A program made the translations under genes and the position numbers. Below the pieces are notes generated by a model. That model was not told the DNA's origin. It searched no databases and saw nothing but the letters and a program-made list of their open reading frames with translations. DNA of 64,000 bases from Cyrtodaria siliqua (lineage: Eukaryota; Mollusca; Bivalvia; Adapedonta; Hiatellidae): positions 124,001-188,000 of the forward strand of contig JAWPHD010003087.1 of NCBI GenBank assembly GCA_037043455.1, read 5' to 3'. Shown piece after piece: positions 10,830-22,900 of the stretch. Position 1 is the stretch's first letter. Each line of letters opens with the position of its first letter.

Positions 10830-12200
10830 TAATTTTAGCTCTACTGATCAGAGATAGCAGAGCTTATGTTATGGTGCGGTGTCTGTCGTCCGTCTGTCCG
10901 TCCGTAAACTTTTTTTGTAACGACTACTCATCTGAAACTACTAAATGAATTTCCATGAAACTTTATTGATCCTAGCAAAAATTCATGTTGATGTGAAATC
11001 CAAGATGGCCACCATATCTAAAAATAGATTTTTAAAAAACAAGTTTGTAGCGACTACTTCTTGAAAACTTCTCAAAAATCTTTTTGATTCGACGTTAAAC
11101 ATGGCTGCCAACGGCCATCTTTGTTTATATAGAGTTATTTAGTAAAAACCTGTAGCGACTACTCCTCTGAAACTACTCGACGGATTTCCATGAAACTTCA
11201 CAGGAATGTTGCTCTTGATGTCTAAATGATCCTAGCAACGTTTCAGGTTGGTCGGAAATTCAAGATGGCCGCCACAGCAAAAAATAGATTTTCAAAAAAC
11301 AAGTTTGTAGTGACTACTACTTGACAACTGTAAGTGATATTATATGGGACTTTTTCTGAAATGATAAGTAAGGAATGATGTTGATCCTTGTAGAAAATTA
11401 TTTTGAGGCGACATTAAATATGGCCGCCAGCAGCCATCATAGAGTTATATAAAGAAAACTTGTAGCGACTACTCCTCTGGAACTACTAGATGGATTTTCA
11501 TGAACCTTCAAAGGAATGTTGCTCTAGATGTCTTAATTGATCCTAGCGAAACTTCAGGTCGGCCGGAAATTCAAGATGGTCGACATGGCAAAAAATAGAT
11601 TTTCAAAAAACAAGTTTGTAGCAACTACTTCTTGAAAACTATAAGTGATATTGATATGGGACATTACTAAAATGATCAGCATGACATGATGTTGGTCCTT
11701 GTTGAAAATTCCTTGTCGAAAATCGTTTTGATTCGATTTAAACATGGCTGTCAGTGGCCATCTTGTTGTCTTTTTACATAGTGTTATCTAGAAAAAACTT
11801 GTAGCGACTACTCCTCTGTAGCTACTGGACGGATTTTCATGAAACTTCACAGGAATGTTGCTCTTGATGACTTGTTGATCCTAGCAAAATTTCAGGACGG
11901 ACGGAAATTCAAGATGGCCACCATGGTTAAAAATAGATTTTCAAAATACAAGTTTGTAGCGACTACTTCTTGAAAACTATAAGAGATATTGATATGGGAC
12001 TTTTTCTAAAATGATCAGTATGACATGATGTTGATCCTTGTCAAAAATTATTTTGATTTGACTTTAAACATGGCCGCCAGCGGCCATCTTTGTTTACATA
12101 GAGTTATATAATGAAAACTTGTAGCGACCACTCCTCCGAAACTAATTGACGGATTTTCATGAAACTTACAGAAATGCTGATCTAGCTATCAAAAAACCTA
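10830..12200. repeat. About 320-bp degenerate tandem repeat, 4-5 units
   Basis: Units are marked by GTAGCGACTACTCCTCTG then GATTTTCATGAAACTTCA, CAAGATGGCCGCCA and AAAATAGATTTTCAAAA. Unit starts lie near 10926, 11155, 11464, 11803 and 12122. The same family forms a second, more decayed cluster at 39670-41230. It does not encode a protein. Confidence 0.9.
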
Positions 12201-13429
12201 TTTGTAAAGCTTCAAGGTCATTGAACTCTTGTGTTTTTTTTTGCCTTAGTACAGTTACGCTTCTGATTTTCGTCAAATTTGTGTCTTACTTGGTTTGTAT
12301 TCCATACGATCTCTCAAAGAAAAAAAGAAGAGCGAAAGCCGATGCATATAACTTAATCTAATATATGTAGATACTTCTGGCTAACAAAATTTCAATGTTT
12401 TGAACATACCGATCTGTCGAAATACACAGGCATTATCCCGAAGAATGACCGGATTGGCTGTGTTTTCACAAATGGATACATGCGAGATATAATGGGAAAG
12501 TTTAGTGTTGTCTTTGATCTATCGGTCGATATCTCAGTCCAGAGATCATCGTCGTTGAGTTCCAGAATTATTGATTTACATTAAAATGCATCTTACGTGT
12601 TGACAGAGCAGATTTACTATTCCAATGACTGTTGAGCAGCCCTGATCCACTGATCTAGGTTTATACTGTCTTCAAATGCTGTTGTAGTCTCCCTTAGCAG
12701 GTTAAGAGTTAATGTAGCAAGTGATCTTCCGGAAAACTTTTGTTTGAAATTCATAAAATGTACATAATATTCTACTCCGATGCTGTTAAATGCAAATCCA
12801 GTCTTCAGAACGTTATTTTAATCATCGTACACGGCATCAGCTGTTCTGATACAACATTCAGCTGTTATAATGGTACAACATAGGATGGAAAGAGTCGCTA
12901 CATCCTCACACTTGCTATTTCAATTAGGTTGACCAATTAAAGAAGCCCAGATATAGTGCTGCTATTGTACATGTTATGTCATTGAAGAAACTAGAATTGT
13001 AAATTGTATATTCAATCCATGACCCCATTGACTTGAACTTGACTCCTTTGCATTGCTGACTAGGCAGCGTAACCGGACCAATGCATGAAAGGCTGAATGA
13101 TAAACTGAAAATACAGAGCTCTGTTAAATGATGAGAAAAAAAAAGATTTAATAGAAAATCCGAATATTGTGCACTTAGATCCGGAGAGCAAATGAAAATT
13201 CGCGAGAATCTGGATTTTATCCAGATTTGGAAGGCCTGTTGAAAAATACACCTCAGTCTGATTAAAGTCGGACATCCACTTGTACGAGGTCCGTGTGCGA
13301 TTTGTCGCGGACACGGAACTGATCAATGGATTCTTCCCAACATTTTCTATATAACCGATTTTTCACGGACACTGAGCACGTGCAAATGGATGCCCGGCTT
13401 AATGCAGCCACAGGAAATTGCATCGTTTG
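12201..13429. other. Gene-free stretch
   Basis: Only short open frames (for example 13060-13326 minus) without recognisable content. No tandem structure seen. Confidence 0.5.
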
Positions 13430-13755
13430 ATTTTTACCTTCTATTAGTATAATTGTCTATACCTCTATACCTTCTATTATTATAATTGTCTATACCTTCT
13501 ATTATTATAATTCTCTATACCTCTATACCTTCTATTATTATAATTGTCTATACATTCTATTATTATAATTGTCTATACCTTATATTATTATAATTGTCTA
13601 TACCTTATACTATACCTTCTATTATTATAATTGTCTATACCTTCTGTTATTATAATTGTCTATACCTTCTATTAATATAATTGTCTATACCTTATATTAT
13701 TATAATTGTCTATACCTTATATTATAATAATTATCTATATAGACAATTATAATGA
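13430..13755. repeat. 25-bp AT-rich minisatellite
   Basis: About 12 copies of a unit containing TATTATTATAATTGTCTATA and ACCTTC, with two shorter CTATACCTCT interruptions near 13460 and 13520. The last unit runs into an inverted segment (ATAATTATCTATATAGACAA), giving a local hairpin at 13725-13752. Confidence 0.93.
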
Positions 13756-13756
13756 C

Positions 13757-13880
13757 AGAATTGAATTGAATTGGGGTTTTAAGGCGCACCAACACATGAA
13801 AGGTTATATGGCGCCAAACAGGAATGAACATTCCAGGCTCATCCTCTATGATAACAGAAGGTAAGAATCAAACGATGAAA
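13757..13880 (-). mobile_element. SINE 3'-end fragment
   Basis: Minus-strand reading gives GGCGCCATATAACC then GTTGGTGCGCCTTAAAA and an AATTCAATTCAA tail. The same 3' end is seen in the SINEs at 47405-47580 (minus) and 59958-60213 (plus). The 5' part is missing here. Confidence 0.7.
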
Positions 13881-14340
13881 TTTCCTATGAATACAGCAGG
13901 AACAGTGGGTTATGTTTCACCTTGGATCTGTTAATCTGACCAGGGAGTAATAAACAGCTTCTTAAATCGCAGATCTGACCGAAGTTTTAACTATCTTGCC
14001 AGATCAAAGGCAACGCAAAACTCACAGGTGTTGTATTAGTGATATTAGTGTAGACCTGAGAATCATGACTCTTATGGTATTATGTGCCTCCCATAGAAAC
14101 ATTATGGTAGTATGTGCCTACCATAAAGACATGAATGAATGCAATGCTTTGACAGGTTGGTAGGACACACACTTTGCAGGCGAGGTTTCAGAAGACGTAC
14201 GCAATGTCTGAATAAACAACCGCCGTAATTCAATAGAGCAAACATAATACAACAACTGCATTCATACAACTCACCAAAGAGAACAATATCACGTCGATCA
14301 AGTATTTTTGTGTAACTCACCCTAAAATTTCAGACCTTTT
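13881..14340 (-). repeat. Dispersed repeat, copy 1 of 3
   Basis: Its reverse complement resembles 37380-37600 (GTTGTTTATxCAGxxATTGCG, then a CTTCAGAAAC-like segment) and 35640-36010. Stretches of similarity are interrupted, so boundaries are approximate. No coding content. Confidence 0.6.
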
Positions 14341-14439
14341 TGGTATTTACATTGCCGCACGTGTGCACGCCTGCTAAACGCACTCCTCATGCTTTTAAAA
14401 TGTATAAAATCACAATGCCACGCCTCACTATATTTACAA

Positions 14440-14700
14440 AAAAAAACGTAGATACTACTCAAAATTTGCTAAGGATCACTTTTATTCTTCCATATAATTT
14501 TATTAGAAATTAATTCACAATAACGATATTAATTTCACTGATACTCAACAATTCCACAATTTGAATCAAGTCATGAGATCACTTGACCATACACTGCCCT
14601 AAATAATTACATGTAAAATGGAAATAATGCTATTTATTTCAGCAAGGATTTAGACTGAGCAAAAAAAAGTGATCCTTGGCAAATTTTGAGTAGTATATTA
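14440..14700. repeat. Inverted repeat, about 45-bp arms
   Basis: ACTACTCAAAATTTGCTAAG with GATCACTTTT (about 14453-14484) is mirrored by AAAAGTGATCCTTGGC and AAATTTTGAGTAGT (about 14664-14697). The arms are nearly perfect complements around a roughly 180-bp AT-rich spacer. It resembles a foldback element; no protein is encoded. Confidence 0.75.
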
Positions 14701-15476
14701 AATGCCATAGACACCACTCTCTACTTATTGGAAAACTTAACCCCGCCAAATTCACACACGCGTGCATGACTATTGCGACTGTCTTGTAGGCGTATTTACA
14801 CCATTGCGTTTGTGCTTCTGTGGAGTCAAATAGTTTCAAATAAAAACCGTTTCCCTGCCTTACTAGTGATACAAAATGCACACTTTTTGTTATGCACACT
14901 TTTTGTTATAATTACCTATAATTCATCCGAATGATGTATTGGAAACATTTATTAGTGTTTGTTTGGGATATTTAATTATAATTGACATAGACAGTAAAGC
15001 GAAAGTAGAAATGGGGTAAATCTATCTGTGACGTGTCAAAATAGAACGTGACGTCAGTCAACAGATTGACTTTTTCTTTAATACATGATACATTATCCCC
15101 TGTTTTTATTGCGTTTATATATTGGCGGACGCTCGATCGTTTGAGATGTTTGAAAAAAAATTACGGAGAAAAATGCGCATTTTTTCTCTCTTGAGATACA
15201 TTCGTCCTATATAAAACGAAGAAGGAAAATCAATGGTGCAATGTAACCTGTATGGCGGTTTTGTTTGTGTTGGTATTCGCATCGTTGTGTGTGTGTTGAA
15301 ATAAAACATTTTGCCATGATGGTCTACAAAATTACGTGTAACTCTGAGCTAGTGGGTTATTTCCCTTTGTCCACATCTGAGAGACATGTGCACTTTGATA
15401 TGGTTAACCCATAGCAAATCGATGGATATATTCAGTATAAACTAATCGAAGTTTGCTAAGCACCAAACCTTTTTCG
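14701..15476. other. Gene-free stretch
   Basis: AT-rich, short open frames only. No repeat structure recognised. Confidence 0.45.
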
Positions 15477-15478
15477 TA

Positions 15479-15817
15479 TGGTGGCTGATTTCTGTCATTG
15501 TCGTCTTTTCGTTATTTCGCCCCCGAAAGGACGACAGGACGAAAAGACGACAAAATGTAGCGCGCAAAGACGAAAAGACGACAAAACGACAGAAACGAAC
15601 AGTCGCCATTTCAAGGGCGAAAAGACGACAATATCAAATGGTGTCTTTTCGCGCTGAAGTTTCGTCTTTTCGCGTGGCGTTCTGTCGTCTTTTCGTTCTG
15701 TCGTCTTTTCATTCCATCGTCTTTTCGCGCTGCATTTGTCGTTTTATCCGTCCTGTCGTCTTTTCGTTCTGTCGTTATAATAACGAAAAGACGACAAATG
15801 GCAGAAATCAGCCACCA
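15479..15817. mobile_element. MITE with about 38-bp TIRs and TA target duplication
   Basis: Left end TGGTGGCTGATTTCTGTC and onward to about 15515; right end (about 15780-15817) is its reverse complement with one or two mismatches. TA flanks both sides (15477-15478 and 15818-15819). The interior is almost entirely forward and reversed copies of GTCGTCTTTTCG, so either strand can fold extensively. It has no transposase. The TA duplication fits the Tc1/mariner group, but the family is not established. Confidence 0.85.
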
Positions 15818-16835
15818 TATTTTCGGCTTATTTTTTAACTTAGTTTATATGGTCATATACTGAGTATAGAATGATAAAATGTAATCATCGTAAAACAAAA
15901 TTAATTGTCGAGTTGTATGATGTTGGTAAAACCAGCCACCGTAACATGTAGAATTGAAATCTTGCAGCTTAGCAAACGTTGAATTGTATAATATGGATCG
16001 CGACATCATAATGTAAGCTCTACTGGTCAAAGATAATCAGTAGACCATTTGACCGTAAACCTGATAGCTTTTCTTTCCTAAAACTAAACGCAACATTATT
16101 CTGACTTAAAGCTACACAGTCTCTATTTTAACTGGTAATAATTCATGAATATGAATGAGTCACGTAGGAAGTAGTTTCAAATCGACGATCACCAAATCGA
16201 CGATCACCCCAAAAGTCCGTATATAAGGCAGAAATCGATGCGTAAAATTTCACATTTTTATTTAGAGTCGGTATATGTAACATCGATAAATATACGGTTT
16301 CGGAATATATGTGATAAAAAAATAAGTAGACGAACACTTCCTCGCCTTTAAGTGACAATTTACGTCAGAAATAACCACGGAGCACTAAAATGTTAATAAC
16401 ATATTAAAGAATAGTAAAATTTAATAAAACAAAAGGTTTAATGCACAAATGAAATACAAAAAACATAACATTTTAAAATCTTACGTAATATTGTCTTCAA
16501 AATATATATGTTAATAAATTAAGAATACCGATATATGTTGAATAAACATGTATTTTGGAATGACTATGCTATTTGTTTTCGAAATATTTACAATATTTAT
16601 TTAATGCAAACCATGAATAATCTAATTAAATAACAGTTATGTCTGTTATTTCTAGCATTTTTCATAATTTATAACGTTAGGTTGTTATTGGTTTTCACGG
16701 CCACAAATGACGTGCTCCGTGGCGGCTACAGTGGGGTTGTAAAAACTCGTATTTCTGCACAATCAAGCGTCGAAGATGATCAAGCCTATAATATTTCCGG
16801 GATCTTTACGTCCGGGATTTTTTACGGAGCATAAT
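15818..16835. other. Gene-free AT-rich stretch
   Basis: No coding sequence recognised. An isolated 11-bp inverted match (CCACGGAGCAC at 16375 and its complement at 16712) is the only structure seen. Confidence 0.45.
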
Positions 16836-16837
16836 GA

Positions 16838-17522
16838 AAGTCTAACTGAGGGGGCACTCCTCAGTTTCGCACGAATTCATGTCCATGGTAAATCAGAAAG
16901 AAATCAACTAAGCATCTTTTAGGTCCATGGATGGTATTTATAATAATTATGAAGCACATGTTTGGTGTGTTTTTTTCAGTTTTGAGTACTTCTAAGTTTA
17001 TTTCGGTGTATTGGAATATGCATTCTTTGGGGTTTTTGGAGGCTATAAATAGAAAAATGCGACACTATCAAAAACTTCCAAAAAAATAGGTAAAATGGCT
17101 GATTTTGACTCACGGGGTGATCAGCATGGAATAACTTTTTAAAAAGCCGAATAAGGCATGTACACTTTAGCATTTCATGATATGCAAGGGCATGATGAAT
17201 GCAGAAATGACCCTGATATGCTCAGGAAAATTCTTTTTTTTTGTTTATTGACATTTGAAATATTGCTAAAATTGCTTTTTCAGCATGTTTTGAGGGGTGT
17301 GGGTAATCTTAAAGAAATGGGACTAAAGTTGTACAGAAAATGCTTTTTGATTCTTTTATTTTGTATGAAAACATGTGTAATTGCATTGCAGCTAAGAAAT
17401 GTATGACACAATGTTGATGTGATTTATTTTTGCTCAAGGATTCAGATTCAGAATTAAGTGCTTGTCATGGGTTGATTATTGAGAAATGTACATTACTGTG
17501 AAGTGCCCCCTGAAACTGTATT
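16838..17522 (+). mobile_element. Nonautonomous inverted-repeat element, about 680 bp, copy 1
   Basis: The left end AACTGAGGGGGCACTCCTCA and right end AGTGCCCCCTGAAACTG are near-complements (core GGGGGCACT), forming short TIRs. A reversed, clearly homologous copy lies at 62890-63540, collinear throughout (shared segments include ATATGCAAGGGCATGATGA and GGAGGCTATAAATAGAAAAA). Open frames inside (for example 17158-17406) are not conserved in the other copy. Superfamily unknown. Confidence 0.78.
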
Positions 17523-17999
17523 CGAATGAAACGCATGCATTATTCATTATAAGACCACAACTTAATAAAAAAGTAACAGTTTCACCTTGCCCAGTAAAAA
17601 ATTATTTCTAATTCGTATCGATTTTCATTTGAAGGATTATATCAATAAAACCTTGGCCAGGTTTCAAAATAAACAATATTGACACATTCATTGTGTAGTT
17701 AACATTCATTGTGTAGTTAACATTCATTGTGTAGTTATTACTTTTGATAATTAACAACACTTATTTCAGCTTGATAACTACCATAATTTCAATAATTATT
17801 TCAAAGTACAGCAAAACAATTGTTTGCATTCCTATCAGTTCTCAGACCAAAAATTATATTTACTAGTATTTCGTTATCGACAGCTTTTTTACCTTGTTTG
17901 TTAGGTCTGTGGTTAACCCTGGAGAATCTGCGACGCGTCGGCGTGATCGACACCTATTAGTTAGTCCTAGCGTATCATTACAGCGATCAGTAACTCTAA
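17523..17999. other. Spacer with a short triple repeat
   Basis: ACATTCATTGTGTAGTTA occurs three times in tandem at about 17683-17737. Nothing else recognised. Confidence 0.5.
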
Positions 18000-18475
18000 A
18001 CAGGCTGGTAGAGATCGGATGGAAAAAGAAAGTGTTAGAGTGCTGACAAGACAATCTCCCACATTAATAAGAGGGCAATACCGATCTTTATTATCTGATA
18101 AAGGCCGTTTTAAACTTGTTTTAAACTTGTCCGAGCTTTCATCGATATTTAGATTCTATCCCAGTTTGTTAAAGACCGGATGCAAAATGAAGGTGCTCGA
18201 GTGTTGACAAGGCAACATAAAGCATTGTTTTCATTAAAGCTCGCCAAAAGGCCTAGTGCCATAGGGCGAGCAAAAATAAAAACTATTACTCACTCACTCA
18301 TTTTTCGAAATTGTCCCAGCTCCAATCGACTGGCCAAGTTTGATAAATATTGGATGCAAAACGAAGGTTCTAGAGCGTGGACAAGAGAAAATATTGCAGT
18401 TTCAATGGCCATAACTCTGATGTTTATTATCTGATTATTATTTGTCCGAAATCGGACAAACTTTTGACGATATAT
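18000..18475. repeat. Diverged tandem repeat related to 5250-5890
   Basis: Two to three units of about 170 bp carry GATGCAAAATGAAGGT, GAGTGxTGACAAGxCAA and TTGTCCGAGCTTTCAT. A small hairpin (GCTCGCC with GGGCGAGC) lies at 18239-18272. Open frames here reflect the repeat, not genes. Confidence 0.7.
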
Positions 18476-19194
18476 AGATAGTCATTATCTGATCCAAAAT
18501 AAAGGCATTAAAAAGTTAGCGGTCGACGAACGGACGGTCGATGGACATCTGACCAATGCATAAGTCATATAATTATGCACTCCAAAAACAGCTCAGTTTT
18601 CCCAACACCACATGACATGTCTTTTGGAATTGAAATTAATTCTGTACAAGGAAGACATTTTCTTTTTCATTTGAGAGTTGAGGGTTAGCACTAACGGCAA
18701 CTTTTGTAGGTTAAATTCCATCTTCATTTATATATTGTTCATATATATATATATATATACTAACGCTAAACGGAACTACTACTTAAATGGAATTTTACTG
18801 CAAAAAAAACTCTACTGTAAATAGGTTATAACAAAATGCACATGTACTCGTATGCAGTCACTTTTTATGACTACGGCATGTTGGCACAAACTGACCACAT
18901 ATTATGTAGTATTTATAACGTAAACTATCCGGGTACGGAGATTAGCGAAACTTATAGCGTATTCCAATACTTTACATACGATACGATGTAAAATAATGCA
19001 AAACACTTGTTACATATTACAGATGTAATAATGGTAATATAATAAAATAGTATAGGTAATATAAACAATGTTTTGGTAATACAATCCGCCCATTATCGTG
19101 CCGTACCGTACTTTCCGATATCATTTAGTATAACTTTACAAATTGATGGAGAGATAATTATTATACTTATTGTTATAATAAATGATGTTCTGAA
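18476..19194. other. Gene-free flank of the LTR element
   Basis: Contains a (TA)n run at about 18743-18760. Otherwise AT-rich and unremarkable. Confidence 0.5.
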
Positions 19195-19530
19195 TGTCAC
19201 CGTTCGGGTTCTATCTCATTCTATTCCATATCACCCTGGGTTCGATATATCAGGACAGAGTTGGTTTTCAATATAATCTTTATTTATACGGATCGATGCG
19301 TCAAACAACGCCAAACTCCATCTGTGAATATATAAATATCCAGATATAAATATTATATAAATATTTATCGTCCAGTACAAAGTATAACAACGTGTACTCT
19401 ATTGAAGCCTCGGCAAAATGCAATGACGCATAGCGGTGAACGCATGCACGTGTACCATTAGTATGTTAGTAAAAGATGGTCAAAGGGAGACTATAAACAT
19501 AACCCATTACTTATAAGGACCCGATGTTAA
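19195..19530 (-). repeat. 3' LTR (336 bp)
   Basis: Shares its full length with the 5' LTR. On the plus strand it starts TGTCACCGTTCGGG and ends CCCGATGTTAA; one or two more bases at each side also match, so the ends are uncertain by about 2 bp. On the minus strand it contains TATAAATAAAG (19278-19288), which could serve as both TATA box and poly(A) signal. Confidence 0.95.
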
Positions 19531-19974
19531 GGATTTATTTGATATATTGTGGCGTAAGGAACAACATACAATTGTCTTTTGTAAATATATTTATTTCGAC
19601 CCACATCGAAAACATAGCATAATGAAGGGCTTATTGAGCCGGTCACATATTCGGCCACTCCGGAAAAGTCGTCCTCGACTTTAATCAACTTGCCTGGATA
19701 AAAACAAAATATGAATTAATATGTTTATGTCGTCTATACAATATTGGCACTCCAAATCAGCATGCCAGAAACGACTCCTGCTTAAGAAAACAGAAATAGT
19801 AAAATATCTTTGAAGAAAACATATCCTACAAAGCAAACACAAAGAAACAAAATAAGTATTCACTGATATACATCACTCAATCAGTTACCTATTATAGAAA
19901 TACAAAACATGAATACAAATACAGACACTGACTTTATATATACAATAACAGTTAATTGTAATTCTACCATTTAC
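19531..19974 (-). other. LTR element 3' untranslated region
   Basis: 444 bp between the pol stop and the 3' LTR. A purine-rich polypurine tract is expected next to the LTR, but none is obvious; the sequence there is AT-rich. Confidence 0.6.
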
Positions 19975-22900
19975 TTACTTTCTCCAATCGGTCTGATGAA
20001 GTCTTTGTGGTGGGTTTCTGGGTCGCTGACCCCTCTGCAATGGTGGTGTTTCAGGCGACTTGGGTTCCGTCTGATGAAGTCGTTGTGGTGATTTTCTGGG
20101 TCGCTGACCCCTCTGCAATGGTAGCGTATCACCTGACTTGGGTTCCGCCCTTTTGTTACGCCTCATGGGGATAACATACTTCCTGGACGTTTCTTCCAAT
20201 GATGGATGAACTACAGATGGTTCTGTCATCGTATCGTCTTCCGAACTGCTGTCAGAACTGTCCAAATAACCATCATCTTGGCTTTCGTCTAGACTCTGGA
20301 GTGGAGCTGACCTTGTCTTTGGTCTGGTCCTTCTTGCAGGCATATATTCTGTCTCAGGACAAGGCAAGCCAATGAACGGAAGAAGCATATTCCGATGAAG
20401 AAGCTTTAACTTCGAATGAGGAGCATTTTCGGCTTGTACCTCAAACACAGGAATGTCAAGGATCGGTTGCCGGCGGACAACATATGGCTGGACGTCCCAA
20501 GTATCGGCCAGCTTTTGTTTTCCCTTAAGGCCAACCTTTCGTATAAGTACACGATCACCGGGTTGCAAAACGGCCTCTCTAACCTTCTGATCGTAGTACT
20601 TCTTTTGCTTTTGACCCGCTTTCATGGCTTCTTGAGATGCTTTGTCGTATGCATATGCCAGCCTTGACTTAAGTTTGTCGCAGTAGTCTAGATGACTGGT
20701 ACGCGTCCCCATGTCCGATGGTAAACCAAGGTATGCATCGATAGCAAGTCGTGGATGTCTACCAAACATGAGATAAAATGGAGAGTAGTTGGTACTCTCG
20801 TGCTTAGCAGCATTGTATGCATGTGTCAGGGTTGAAACGTGCGACTTCCAATCTGCTTTCTGCTGATCATCCATTGTACCCATCATGTTTAGAAGTGTCT
20901 GGTTGAAACGTTCAACCATTCCGTTTCCCTGTGGATGGTAAGGGGTTGTTCTGCTTTTCTTTATGCCTGTTATATCGCACAGTTTCTTTATGACTTTCCC
21001 TTCAAAGCACTGTCCCTTATCGCTATGAAGTCTTGCCGGGAAACCGTAATGCACAAAAAAGTTTTCATACAATACGCGGGCAGTAGTAGCTGCTGTTTGG
21101 TTTCTTGTTGGAATGGCTTGTGCATACCTTGAAAAGTGGTCCGTTATTACGAGGATGTTTTCGTACCCGCCTTTTGAGCGTTCCAAAGAGAGGTAATCGA
21201 TACACACAAGTTCCATTGGCGCACTGGATGTAATATTTATCAGCTCTGTAGCTTTTGATGGAGTAACCTTTCTCCGAATGCATCTTCCACACATCTGTAC
21301 CTTGGTCTTGATAAACTTGTCCATACCAGGCCAGTAAAAGCGTTGCTTTATGAGAAATAAGCTGCGATCCCTTCCCTGGTGGCCAAGGTCATTATGATAT
21401 GCGTTGAATATGATATCTCTAAGAGATTCTGGTAACATAAGTTGTTGGTATTCCTCACCATTAACTATGCCATGGTGGTAGAGTACCCCTTTCTGAATAG
21501 ACAACTTGTCCCAAATTCCGAGATATCTAGCATCAATAGCATGTGCATCAAGTTGCGTCTTTGTCGGTTTCTGGCTGTCTACGACACCATTGACAATGTA
21601 ACCAATGTCATGATCAATGGATTGTGCTTTGATCCAGTCTTGTAACGTCAACGATGTCCCACTCACGATGTCCTCTGATAGCGGATCCTCCTGAGCTGCT
21701 ACTATATCATCCGACCCGGTACTAACCAGATTCTCTACAAATGAGAACTCTTCTGAGGTTGCATTAATGGCCTGAGAAATAGCCTTCAGTACCTCTGGAA
21801 ATATGCACTGTTCAGAAGAATCAGAAGAAGGCGACTTTCGTCTCGATAGTCCATCTGCATCGCCATTACTTGTCCCGCATCTGTACTTTATGCTGAAGTT
21901 GTAACTGCAGAGGTCTGATACCCACCGTTGTCTCGTTGCATCGAGCTTAGCCGTAGTCAGTACATAGGTAAGGGGGTTATTATCGGTAACCACCTCAAAT
22001 GTAGCCCCATACAAATAGTCGTGAAACCTGTCGGCCACAGCCCACTTTAAGGCTAAAAATTCCAACTTGTGTGCTGGGTAATTCTTCTCCGCCGGTTTCA
22101 AACTTCGACTTGCGTAAGCAACTACACGACTGATACCATCTTGCTCCTGGTATAGGACTGCTCCGAGTCCGGTACTCGAAGCGTCCGTATGTAGCTTGAA
22201 AGGTCGATCATAGTCTGCATATGCCAACACAGGTGGGTGCGTCAAATTGTAGATTAGTGTTTCAAACGCCTTCTGTTGAGCTTCTGTCCAAACAAACTTT
22301 GTTGGCTTCTTCTTGTTCTTATTCTTTAATGTTTTCTTTCCGGAGTTGCCGATAAGAAGATCGTTTAAAGGCCTGGCAATGCTCGCATATCCTTTTATGA
22401 AGCGGCGATAATACCCCGTGAATCCCAAGAAAGCCCGAACATCCTTTATAGACGTAGGAATAGGCCAGGTTCTGACAGATTCTATCTTCTCTGGATCTGT
22501 CTCAATGCCGTCTTCTGATACCACGTGACCCAGGTAGGTAACTCTGGCCTTAAAGAATTCGCACTTTGATGCCTTTAACTTCAGTCTATGTTGCTGTAAC
22601 CGTTGGAACACAGCCTCTAACCGAGTCAAATGATCCTCAAAGGTTGCGGAGAATATGATGATGTCATCAAGGTAGATTAAACAATCACGGAGATTGAGGT
22701 CACCCATACATCTTTCCATCACCCTTTGGAAGGTCGCAGGCGCATTACATAGACCAAATGGCATACGATTGAACTCGTAAAAGCCAAGAGTTCCTACCTG
22801 GAACGCTGTCTTAGGCTTGTCTTTTTCTTCAATCTCAACCTGCCAATACCCACTGCGCAAATCGAGTTTCGAGAAGTATTTAGCCTTGGCGAGAAGGTGT

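Noticed and set aside
16375..16722. 11-bp inverted match CCACGGAGCAC
   Set aside because: Isolated, with no extension of homology or target duplication; could occur by chance.
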